DNA of 64,000 nucleotides from Mesorhizobium sp. M4B.F.Ca.ET.058.02.1.1 (GTDB taxonomy: Bacteria; Pseudomonadota; Alphaproteobacteria; Rhizobiales; Rhizobiaceae). The notes beneath the pieces were generated by a model. That model saw only the letters and a list, made by a program, of their open reading frames with translations. It ran no database searches and had not been told where the DNA came from. The stretch is from contig NZ_CP034450.1 in assembly GCF_003952505.1 (NCBI RefSeq), positions 3,348,001-3,412,000 of the forward strand, read 5' to 3'. Below are positions 53,322 through 60,767 of the stretch, piece after piece (within the stretch, counting starts at the first letter, position 1; each line of letters starts with the position of its first letter). The position numbers and the translations under genes were made by a program.

Positions 53322-53696
53322 TCAGGAAGGTTTCGACCCGGGCAGCTCGAACTTGTTCTTCTTCGCCGGCTTGCCGCAGTCCCGGCGTTCGATCGATCGG
53401 TTCATGGCGTCGATCTGGCCTGCCGCCTTGTCGGCATCGCGCCTGGCCTTCGAACGCATATCCGGTGTGAACGGGCCGAAGCCCATGGCCGGATTGGAGA
53501 AGGTCGTCTTAGCCGTTGTCGGCAGTTGGCTTTGCTCGGCCAGGGCGTTGCGCTGGGCAATCAGCTGATCGCAAGGCACGTTGTCGTATTGCAGCGAGGA
53601 CTGCACGTCCTCGTCCTGGCGTTCCGACATTGAGGTGCCGCCGACGCAGCCGGCCGTTGCCAGGCACGAGGCCAAAACCATGATCTTCCAGCGCAT
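53322..53696 (-). CDS. Small lipoprotein of unknown function
   Basis: 124 aa from ATG 53696 with GAGAGGAAG upstream. The signal MRWKIMVLASCLATAGC has a lipobox-like ATAGC (Cys17). The mature part is short, polar and Cys-containing (DNVPCDQLIAQRNALAEQ, then SIERRDCGKPAKKNKFELPG). I do not recognise a characterised family; it resembles small conserved rhizobial lipoproteins. It is convergent with the dehydrogenase (4-nt gap) and downstream of the methyltransferase by 97 nt. Confidence 0.7.
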   Translation of the reverse strand: MRWKIMVLASCLATAGCVGGTSMSERQDEDVQSSLQYDNVPCDQLIAQRNALAEQSQLPTTAKTTFSNPAMGFGPFTPDMRSKARRDADKAAGQIDAMNRSIERRDCGKPAKKNKFELPGSKPS

Positions 53697-53793
53697 GGTA
53701 TCTTCCTCTCTTTTCGGTATCCGCCCAGCGCAACCCCGACACGCGATTCGGGCTTTTTCGCAGCAAACGGAGCTCGGCGGGGACAGAGGGGGA

Positions 53794-54726
53794 TCACAGC
53801 GTTGGTGATTTGCCCGCCACCACGGCCAGGCCATCTATTGGCTCGCGGCGGTCGTGCCGGATGACCGTGCGTTGAAGCCACCGGACGGAAAGTCCGTTAG
53901 CGGCCAGGACGATCCGCACATAGGCCTCGGAATGCGCGTAGCGGCGTGACGGCCGCAGCGCGAAGCTATCGCCGCCGGCCGGTTCCGTGTCGGTCAGCGT
54001 CTCGACAGAGAACGCAAACAACCCATCCTCGGCAAGCATGCCGGCGACTGTCCTCACAATGCCCTCAAGCGCGCCGACATAGATGAAGACGTCGGCCGCG
54101 ACCACGAGGTCGGCTTTGGGACCGGCGTAGACAAGATCCTGCAGGTCGGCCTTGACGAGTCGATCGTAGACGCCTTTGGCCCGCGCCTTCCGCAGCATGG
54201 CGGCGGAGATGTCGTAGCCCTCGAGCCGGTCGACGATCGGCCGCAGCCTTTCGCCCATCAGGCCGGTCCCGCAGCCGAGATCGAGTGCCAGCGATAAGCG
54301 CCGTGGCCGGACCGATCGAATGGCCTGGTCGAGTAATTCGGGCATCCGGTAGCCGAGCTTGTTGACGAGCATCTCCTCGAAGCTCTCGGCATAGTGGTCG
54401 AACAGCGTCTCGACGAAAGCGCTGGGCGGAGCCGCGGCCGTCGGCGCCTTGCCGGCGAGTTGCAGCTTCAGCGCGGCGCCCAGCCGGTCCGCCGGCTCCA
54501 GCCGCAACGCCATCGCCCAGGCCTGCGCGGCCTGATCGGGCTGGCCGGCGGCTTCCTGCATCTCGCCGAGGCGGAACCAGCCGGCCGACCATTGGGGCGC
54601 CAGCTCCAGCGCGCCGAGCAGCAGCTCCGCCGCAGCAGTGGGATCGCCGGAGGCGCCGAGCATCTCGGCGAAGTCGGCGCGGCGGTCGGCGGTCAGGTCG
54701 CCGGACGAGGCCTGGAACGGTTTCAT
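53794..54726 (-). CDS. TPR-containing SAM-dependent methyltransferase
   Basis: 310 aa. Two or three TPR-like repeats occupy residues ~10-90 (AAELLLGALELAPQWSAGWF, QAAQAWAMALRLEPADRLGA). FVETLFDHYAESFEEMLVNKLGY follows, which is typical of this TPR-methyltransferase family. The class-I SAM motif is LALDLGCGTGLMGERLR and the post-motifs are ADLVVAADVFIYVGAL and LFAFSVETL. The target is not known; the TPR suggests a protein partner. It is divergent from the exonuclease gene (106 nt). Confidence 0.85.
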   Translation of the reverse strand: MKPFQASSGDLTADRRADFAEMLGASGDPTAAAELLLGALELAPQWSAGWFRLGEMQEAAGQPDQAAQAWAMALRLEPADRLGAALKLQLAGKAPTAAAPPSAFVETLFDHYAESFEEMLVNKLGYRMPELLDQAIRSVRPRRLSLALDLGCGTGLMGERLRPIVDRLEGYDISAAMLRKARAKGVYDRLVKADLQDLVYAGPKADLVVAADVFIYVGALEGIVRTVAGMLAEDGLFAFSVETLTDTEPAGGDSFALRPSRRYAHSEAYVRIVLAANGLSVRWLQRTVIRHDRREPIDGLAVVAGKSPTL

Positions 54727-54832
54727 GGTGCAAGGATCCCACCGGTGATCGGACCGGCGGCTGGCTGTAGGATGAGTCAGCAGTCTCTGGCAACAGGCTT
54801 CCCGCGCCGGATTTAGCCACTATCTTGAAGCC

Positions 54833-55843
54833 ATGCGCGCCAGCGACCTGCTCAAGCCCCGCCCCGAGGGCCTCTACTGCCCGCCCGGCGATTTCTTCAT
54901 CGACCCGGTGCGGCCGGTGGAACGCGCGCTGATCACGCACGGCCACTCCGACCATGCGCGCTCCGGCCACGGCTCGGTGCTCGCGACCCGGCAGACGCTC
55001 GACATCATGGCGTTGCGCTATGGCGAGGATTTTGCCGGGACCACGCAGGCTGCCGTCCTCGGCGAGACGATCGACCTCAACGGCGTGTCGGTCAGCTTTC
55101 ATCCGGCGGGCCATGTGCTGGGCTCGGCGCAGATCGCGGTCGAGCATCGCGGCATGCGCATCGTCGCTTCCGGCGACTACAAGCGCCAGAAGGACGACAC
55201 CTGCCAGACGTTCGAGCCGATCCCTTGCGACATCTTCATCACCGAGGCGACGTTCGGCCTGCCAGTGTTCCGCCATCCGCCAGACACCGAGGAAATCGCC
55301 CGGCTGCTGAAATCGGCGGCGCAGTTTCCGGAGCGCTCGCACCTGATCGGCGCCTATGCGCTCGGCAAGGCACAGCGCGTCATGCGGCTCTTGCGCGACT
55401 GCGGCTACGACAGGCCGATCTATATTCATGGCGCGCTGGCGAAGCTCAGCGAATATTACCAGCGCCAGGGCATCGACCTCGGCCAGCTCGACCCAGCAAC
55501 GGTCGACAGCGCCGGCAAGGATGATTTCGCGGGCGCCATCGTCGTCGGCCCGCCGGCGGCCTTCGCCGACCGCTGGGCGCGGCGCTTCCCCGATCCGATC
55601 TCCTGCTTCGCCTCGGGCTGGATGCGCATCCGCCAGCGCGCCAAGCAGGGCGGCGTCGAACTGCCGCTGATCATCTCCGACCATGCCGACTGGGACGAGC
55701 TGACCACCACGATCAAGGAGACGGGCGCGGCGGAAATCTGGGTGACGCATGGCCGCGAGGAGGCGCTGGTGCGCTGGTGCGAGCTGGAAGGCATCGCGGC
55801 GCGGCCGCTGCATCTTGTCGGCTATGAGGACGAGGGCGATTGA
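54833..55843 (+). CDS. DNA ligase-associated exonuclease, metallo-beta-lactamase fold
   Basis: 336 aa beta-CASP-like MBL-fold nuclease. The metal motif LITHGHSDHARSGHG (~residues 32-46), HPAGHVLGSAQIAV and ASGDYKRQKDD are clear; later metal ligands are in IISDHADWDEL. It precedes and overlaps an ATP-dependent DNA ligase, exactly the arrangement that defines the ligase-associated exonuclease family. Together they are believed to act in a DNA repair pathway. The usual third and fourth members, an Lhr-type helicase and a phosphoesterase, are not in this window. Confidence 0.92.
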   Translation: MRASDLLKPRPEGLYCPPGDFFIDPVRPVERALITHGHSDHARSGHGSVLATRQTLDIMALRYGEDFAGTTQAAVLGETIDLNGVSVSFHPAGHVLGSAQIAVEHRGMRIVASGDYKRQKDDTCQTFEPIPCDIFITEATFGLPVFRHPPDTEEIARLLKSAAQFPERSHLIGAYALGKAQRVMRLLRDCGYDRPIYIHGALAKLSEYYQRQGIDLGQLDPATVDSAGKDDFAGAIVVGPPAAFADRWARRFPDPISCFASGWMRIRQRAKQGGVELPLIISDHADWDELTTTIKETGAAEIWVTHGREEALVRWCELEGIAARPLHLVGYEDEGD

Positions 55844-57446
55844 GTTGAACCGCTTCGCCGAACTCCTCGATCGCCTCGTGCTGACGCCGTCGCGCAACGG
55901 CAAGCTGACGCTGCTGACCGACTATTTCCGCAGCGTCGAAGACCCCGACCGCGGGCTGGCGCTCGCCGCGATAACCGGGGACCTGTCGATCGCGGCGGTC
56001 AAGCCGGCGATGCTGCGGGCGCTGGTCGTCGAGCGCATGGACCCTGTGCTGTTCGGCTATTCCTACGACTATGTCGGTGACCTCGCCGAGACGGTGTCGC
56101 TGGTCTGGCCGCAAGCGCCCGGAAATATCTCGAACCATGCGCCGACGCTGGCCGAGGTGGTCGGCAGACTGCAGGCGGCGAGCCGCTCCGACGGGCCGCA
56201 GGTGCTGGCGAGGCTGCTCGACAGCGCCAGCATTTCGGCGCGCTTTGCCATCATCAAGCTGGTGACCGGCGGCCTGCGCATCGGCGTGTCGGCGCGGCTG
56301 GCAAAACAGGCGCTGGCCGATCTCGGCAAGGTCGACGTCACCGAAATCGAGGAGCTGTGGCACGGCCTGACGCCGCCATACACCACGCTGTTCGCCTGGC
56401 TTGAAGGCAAGGCCGGCAAGCCGGAGCGGACCGCGCTTGCCCTGTTCAGTCCGGTGATGCTGGCCAACCCTGTCGGCGACGGCGATCTCGAAAAGCTCGA
56501 TCCGGCCGACTATGCGGCCGAATGGAAATGGGACGGCATCCGCGTCCAGGCGGTGTGCGAGGGTGGCATCCGCCGGCTCTATTCGCGCACCGGCGACGAC
56601 GTCTCCGGTGCCTTCCCGGATCTTGCCACGGCAATGGCTTTCGAAGCGGCGCTCGACGGCGAACTGCTGGTCGGCGACCCCCGCCAGGCGACCGGCACGT
56701 TTTCGGACCTGCAGCAGCGGCTGAACCGCAAGAGCGTGTCGCAGAAGATCCAGCAGCAATATCCAGCGTTCATGCGCTGCTACGACGCGCTGCAGATCGG
56801 CGGCGAGGATTTGCGCACGCTGCCCTTCCGCGAAAGACGGGCTCGCCTCGAGGCCTTCATCGGCACCCTCGACCCCAGCCGTTTCGACCTTTCGCCGCTG
56901 GTCGAATTCCCCGAATGGCAGGCGCTCGAACAACTGCGGCAGGCGCCGCCGCATCCGATCATCGAAGGGGTGATGCTGAAGCGTTGGGATTCGCCCTATC
57001 TAGCCGGGCGGCCGAAGGGTCCGTGGTTCAAGTGGAAGCGCGATCCGCACACGGTCGATGCGGTGCTGATGTATGCACAGCGCGGCCATGGCAAGCGCTC
57101 CAGTTTCTACTCCGATTACACGTTCGGCGTCTGGTCAGGCACGGAAGGGTCCGAGGAACTGGTGCCCGTCGGCAAGGCCTATTTCGGCTTCACCGACGAG
57201 GAGCTGAAGCAAATCGACAAATATGTCCGCGACAACACGGTCGAGCGCTTCGGCCCGGTGCGCTCGGTGCGAGCCGACCGCGACAACGGCCTGGTACTGG
57301 AGGTGGCGTTCGAGGGGCTCAACCGCTCGACCCGGCACAAATCGGGCGTCGCCATGCGCTTTCCGCGCATTTCGCGGCTGCGCTGGGACAAGCCCGCGGC
57401 CGAGGCCGACCGCATCGAGACGCTGCAGGCGCTGCTCGACCGCTAG
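55824..57446 (+). CDS. ATP-dependent DNA ligase (cisplatin/PP_1105-type)
   Basis: 540 aa from ATG 55824, which overlaps the exonuclease gene by 20 nt; a TTG at 55845 (LNRFAELLDRL) is an equally good start. An N-terminal DNA-binding domain (~1-200) is followed by the nucleotidyl-transferase domain. That carries motif I with the adenylated lysine (AEWKWDGIR), motif III-like FDGELLVG-type ALDGELLVG and motif IV/V EGVMLKRWDSPYLAG and WFKWKRDP. The OB-fold extends to the end. It works with the upstream exonuclease. Unlike LigD it has no polymerase or phosphoesterase module. Confidence 0.92.
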   Translation: MRTRAIELNRFAELLDRLVLTPSRNGKLTLLTDYFRSVEDPDRGLALAAITGDLSIAAVKPAMLRALVVERMDPVLFGYSYDYVGDLAETVSLVWPQAPGNISNHAPTLAEVVGRLQAASRSDGPQVLARLLDSASISARFAIIKLVTGGLRIGVSARLAKQALADLGKVDVTEIEELWHGLTPPYTTLFAWLEGKAGKPERTALALFSPVMLANPVGDGDLEKLDPADYAAEWKWDGIRVQAVCEGGIRRLYSRTGDDVSGAFPDLATAMAFEAALDGELLVGDPRQATGTFSDLQQRLNRKSVSQKIQQQYPAFMRCYDALQIGGEDLRTLPFRERRARLEAFIGTLDPSRFDLSPLVEFPEWQALEQLRQAPPHPIIEGVMLKRWDSPYLAGRPKGPWFKWKRDPHTVDAVLMYAQRGHGKRSSFYSDYTFGVWSGTEGSEELVPVGKAYFGFTDEELKQIDKYVRDNTVERFGPVRSVRADRDNGLVLEVAFEGLNRSTRHKSGVAMRFPRISRLRWDKPAAEADRIETLQALLDR

Positions 57447-57458
57447 CTGCAATCGACA

Positions 57459-58646
57459 TTACTGCACGATTGAGACGCGGATCTCATAGATGTCGACCGA
57501 CTTGCCCTGCTTGTCGAAGTCGGAGTTGACGGCGATGGTGCCGGCCGCGCCCGGATGCTTGTCCGGGAACTGGACGTCGAACAGATACTCGTTGCGCTCG
57601 TGCCCGACCGCATAACGCTTGCGGCCGCAATCACCGAGCTCGCCGAAATTGCAGTCGACCGAGATCTGCGTCTCCTTGCCCTCTTCCGAGCGCGCGACGA
57701 TGTCGAACATGGCATGCTTCCCGACCAGCTTTTCCAGCACGCCCTGGCCGACGTCAAAGGCGATGGCCGAGCCTGACGCGCCGGAGCGGATGCGCAGAAA
57801 TGAGCCGGTGTCGTCCTGCATCACCTCGGCCTTGGCATCGGCCGGTGCCGCGACATGGGTCGGGTCAGCAGGTGAGAAGACATTGATCCACTCGCGCTGC
57901 TGCGCGGCGTCGCCCTGCTTTTCCGGCGACCCGGCGGGCGGCTCGGCCGCCTCGTCGTCCTCGACCGTCGGCGGCGCCTGGGGCGGGCCGGTGTCGAGCT
58001 CGGCCGCGGTCTTGAAGACGCCGGTCTCCTTGGCGAAGTAGATACCGATCCCGGCGGCCGCCAGCAGCGTCACGCCGAGGAAGATCGCCGTCAACGGCAG
58101 GCGCCGCCCCCTGATCCGACGCTCGTCGCGATCTGGCGCGACCTCCGCCTCGCCGTCTTCCGCCGCGGCGGATGCAGGCGTATCGAGGGTCGGGGCGTCG
58201 GGAAGGTCGCCCGGCATGATGTCGGGGACGACAGGCAGCACACGCGAGCGCGGCGCATCGGCGGCCGAAGGCTGCATCGGCCCGTCGACCACGATCGCAG
58301 GCGATGGCTGGGCAGGTGTGGCTTGCGTCGGCGGTTCCACCGTGGGCGCCGGCGCGGCGGTCTCGGCTGGCACGGCGATTTCAGAGGCCGCCGCCGCCGG
58401 CGTGGCGCTCTCGTCCAACGCGGCGACATCGGGAACCGCCGGCAGGAACTCCGATTCGATCTCGGCGATCTTGGCCTGCACCGCCTTGCGGCGCTTGATG
58501 GCCAATTCCACGGTCACGTTGGGATTGGCCTGCAGAACGCGGTCGAGCGCGGCAAAGGCCGAACGATAGACCCGCTCGCGAAAGACGCGGTCCTCGGCAT
58601 TGCCCTTCTCGAAGGCGTTGCGGATCGCTTTTTCGATCGCGTCCAA
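57459..58646 (-). CDS. Conserved rhizobial single-pass membrane protein of unknown function
   Basis: 395 aa from TTG 58646 (LDAIEKAIRNAFEKGNAEDR) with AGAGGG upstream; the frame is open 99 nt further. An N-terminal helical region (~1-85) is followed by a long Pro/Ala/Glu linker (~86-180). One transmembrane helix follows (RLPLTAIFLGVTLLAAAGIGI, ~185-205), then a second linker and a C-terminal beta-rich domain (~275-395: FLRIRSGASGSAIAFDVGQG, HAMFDIVARSEEGKETQISV). The layout suggests a cytoplasmic helical domain joined to a periplasmic jelly-roll-like domain. I do not recognise a named family. Convergent with the ligase (12 nt). Confidence 0.75.
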   Translation of the reverse strand: MDAIEKAIRNAFEKGNAEDRVFRERVYRSAFAALDRVLQANPNVTVELAIKRRKAVQAKIAEIESEFLPAVPDVAALDESATPAAAASEIAVPAETAAPAPTVEPPTQATPAQPSPAIVVDGPMQPSAADAPRSRVLPVVPDIMPGDLPDAPTLDTPASAAAEDGEAEVAPDRDERRIRGRRLPLTAIFLGVTLLAAAGIGIYFAKETGVFKTAAELDTGPPQAPPTVEDDEAAEPPAGSPEKQGDAAQQREWINVFSPADPTHVAAPADAKAEVMQDDTGSFLRIRSGASGSAIAFDVGQGVLEKLVGKHAMFDIVARSEEGKETQISVDCNFGELGDCGRKRYAVGHERNEYLFDVQFPDKHPGAAGTIAVNSDFDKQGKSVDIYEIRVSIVQ

Positions 58647-59000
58647 GCCAAATCCCTCTGCACGTTTCCTGCCATGATCGTTAGCGGCAGGCGGCCAATC
58701 AATCAACGGGCCGGCGGCCGCATTCTGCGCGGCGCGCCCGGACAAACCCGATTTCGGCGGTTTTTTACAAGGAAATCAACATATTTCGCCGAGGCCGTCC
58801 CACACCGACCGCCCAATACGGCGTTTCGGCATGCGGCGCATCGTCTGGACAGATCCTTCCAGCCCGGATCAGCCCAACACGAATTGCCGGGTTCCGGCTC
58901 GAATTCGCGGTTGGTTATTTGAATTCGCCGCAAGCCATCTTGAATTCGCGGCGGGTTGAGTCTATCACCCAGCCCATCTTGGAGGCCTAGCGCTTCCCGG
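58647..59000. other. Intergenic region upstream of tRNA-Thr
   Basis: This 354-bp gap has no supported gene. The first part (58647-58760) is the upstream region of the membrane-protein gene. From 58881 to 58951 there is a 20-21-bp-spaced series of GAATTCGCGG-like units. On the plus strand TTGAAT (58940-58945), 16 nt, CTATCA could serve as the tRNA promoter. Confidence 0.5.
58881..58951. repeat. Phased GAATTCGCGG-like repeats before tRNA-Thr
   Basis: GAATTGCCGG (58881), GAATTCGCGG (58901), GAATTCGCCG (58921) and GAATTCGCGG (58942) begin 20, 20 and 21 bp apart. The repeat unit is about two helical turns, placing all copies on one face of the DNA. No other copies were noticed in the window. Confidence 0.6.
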
Positions 59001-59076
59001 GCCGCTTTAGCTCAGTTGGTAGAGCACATCATTCGTAATGATGGGGTCGCGTGTTCGAGTCACGCAAGCGGCACCA
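59001..59076 (+). tRNA. tRNA-Thr (anticodon CGT)
   Basis: 76 nt including encoded CCA. The acceptor stem GCCGCTT/AAGCGGC is perfect. The anticodon stem CATCA/TGATG encloses TTCGTAA, giving anticodon CGT (reads ACG). The T arm is GCGTG-TTCGAGT-CACGC. It stands alone between the membrane-protein gene and iorB. Confidence 0.97.
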
Positions 59077-59198
59077 GTTTCCCCCCGGGTTCCCATTCCC
59101 TGCGCCAAAAACGCTCGAGGCATCTCGATCATTGTCGCGGCCCTGGATCGCGCCGCAAACCAGGTTTTCTTCCGGGATAGCTTGCGACGCTGCATCCC

Positions 59199-60767
59199 TT
59201 ATCCCAGCGTCGCCACCGTCTTCAGCGCGCCATCGAGCATGTCGCCTTTCTCGTCCTTCAGCGCCGCTTCTCGCAGCCGGCGGATCCAGTCGGCCGCATC
59301 ATCGCGGCCCTTGAGCATGGTGAGCGCCGAAAGCACGCGGTCGAACTTTGACTGGGCGCGGGCGTGGGTGTCGCTGTATCCCTTGATCAGCCTGCGGCAG
59401 TTCAGGATTTCCGTGCCAAGCACGTAATCTTCGCGGGCGTGGACGAGCGCCAGTTCGTACCAGCGCTCCAGATGCTCCATCTCGACCTTGTGGCGCAGCA
59501 GGCGGCGGCGCCAGCGGCGCAGGCCGCCGATGAACCACAGCATTGCGAAGCCGGTCAAGCTGTCGGTGCGGATGCGGCGGCCGCGATTGATGCGGCGGTC
59601 GAGGAAGTTGGCAAGCTTCGGTCTGTCCTCGATGTAGCTGCCGAGACCCGCCGGCAGCGTGCCGCAGAACTCCTCGATGCGCGGATGGAAATATTCCGTC
59701 AGCTGCAGGACCGTTCCATCCTTGACGCCGACCTCCTTGCGCACGCGCCTGTCGCGGGTCGAACGGGTCTTGAGATCGGCAACGCGGATCATGTCGTCGT
59801 AGCACATGGCATTGGCGAGATGTTTCGCCGCGGCGATCGACAGCGCGTAGGCGTGTTCCGGGCCATCCAGCGCGACGGCCTTGTCCAGCCGGTCGAGATA
59901 CTCGCCGCCATAGGCGATGTCCTGGTAGTCGACGACTTTTTTCAGGCCGCGTTCGGCCATGTCGCGCGCCGGCTTTGGCAAGGCACCAACGCGGGCGGCC
60001 AGCTCCTGCCAGCCTTTCAGCAAGATTTCCGGTCCACGGACCTTCGCCGTTGACTTGGCTTCGGTGACGGCATGTTTCGCCGCCTGCTCGCCTGCCGGTG
60101 CAGCCGCGATGCCGCGCGTGCGATCGTAAGCGGCGGCGAAGGCGGCGAGGCTGGCTTTGACGCCGCGGCCGCCGGCGCCGATCGCCTGCTCATAGTTGTC
60201 CCGCGCAAAGGGCAGCGCATCGGAACCGGCCAGCGCGCCGAGCAGGCTGGCCGAGATCATGGTGCCATTCTCGGCGGCGATCTTTTCCATGTCGAAGGCG
60301 ATGAATCGCCTGGCCGCGGCTTGCGCCGTCGCGTGCACCTTCTCGGACGAGGCGCGGCCGTCGCCGGGCTCGATCTTTTCCGACACGGCGGCGATGCGGT
60401 GCGAGGAAGCGATCAGCGTCGTGCGCTCGGGCGTGACGAAGCCGCGGATGATGGCGCGACCGGCCTCCATCAGCTCGGCGGCGATCAGTATGTCGACATC
60501 GCCCTGCGACGGCGACAGCGCGAAGACCGGCAGCCGGCCGGTGTCGCGGGCCATCTCGATGTAATAGATCGTCGCGCCGGTACGCTGGGCGACGCCCGCC
60601 ACTGAGGTTGACTGGGCGATATAGCCGCTGCGCTCGGCGACGTCGGTGATCCAGTCGGCGAGCACGCCGCCGCCCTGGCCGCCAACGGCAAGCACGGCGA
60701 GTTTTATCACCCGCTCGTCACCGGCGGCGTCCGTCCTCGGGCGCGAGGCTGTGTTCTCGTCAAGCAT
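59199..60767 (-). CDS. iorB: Indolepyruvate ferredoxin oxidoreductase, beta-type subunit (extended)
   Basis: 522 aa. The N-terminal ~210 residues are the 2-oxoacid:ferredoxin oxidoreductase gamma/beta domain (LAVLAVGGQGGGVLADWITD, SVAGVAQRTGATIYYIEMA). The remaining ~300 residues form a helical extension seen in proteobacterial IorB (DFLDRRINRGRRIRTD-like FLDRRINRGRRIRTD), much longer than archaeal IorB (~200 aa). Its ATG 60767 overlaps the iorA stop by 8 nt. With IorA it oxidatively decarboxylates arylpyruvates to aryl-acetyl-CoA with ferredoxin. Confidence 0.92.
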   Translation of the reverse strand: MLDENTASRPRTDAAGDERVIKLAVLAVGGQGGGVLADWITDVAERSGYIAQSTSVAGVAQRTGATIYYIEMARDTGRLPVFALSPSQGDVDILIAAELMEAGRAIIRGFVTPERTTLIASSHRIAAVSEKIEPGDGRASSEKVHATAQAAARRFIAFDMEKIAAENGTMISASLLGALAGSDALPFARDNYEQAIGAGGRGVKASLAAFAAAYDRTRGIAAAPAGEQAAKHAVTEAKSTAKVRGPEILLKGWQELAARVGALPKPARDMAERGLKKVVDYQDIAYGGEYLDRLDKAVALDGPEHAYALSIAAAKHLANAMCYDDMIRVADLKTRSTRDRRVRKEVGVKDGTVLQLTEYFHPRIEEFCGTLPAGLGSYIEDRPKLANFLDRRINRGRRIRTDSLTGFAMLWFIGGLRRWRRRLLRHKVEMEHLERWYELALVHAREDYVLGTEILNCRRLIKGYSDTHARAQSKFDRVLSALTMLKGRDDAADWIRRLREAALKDEKGDMLDGALKTVATLG

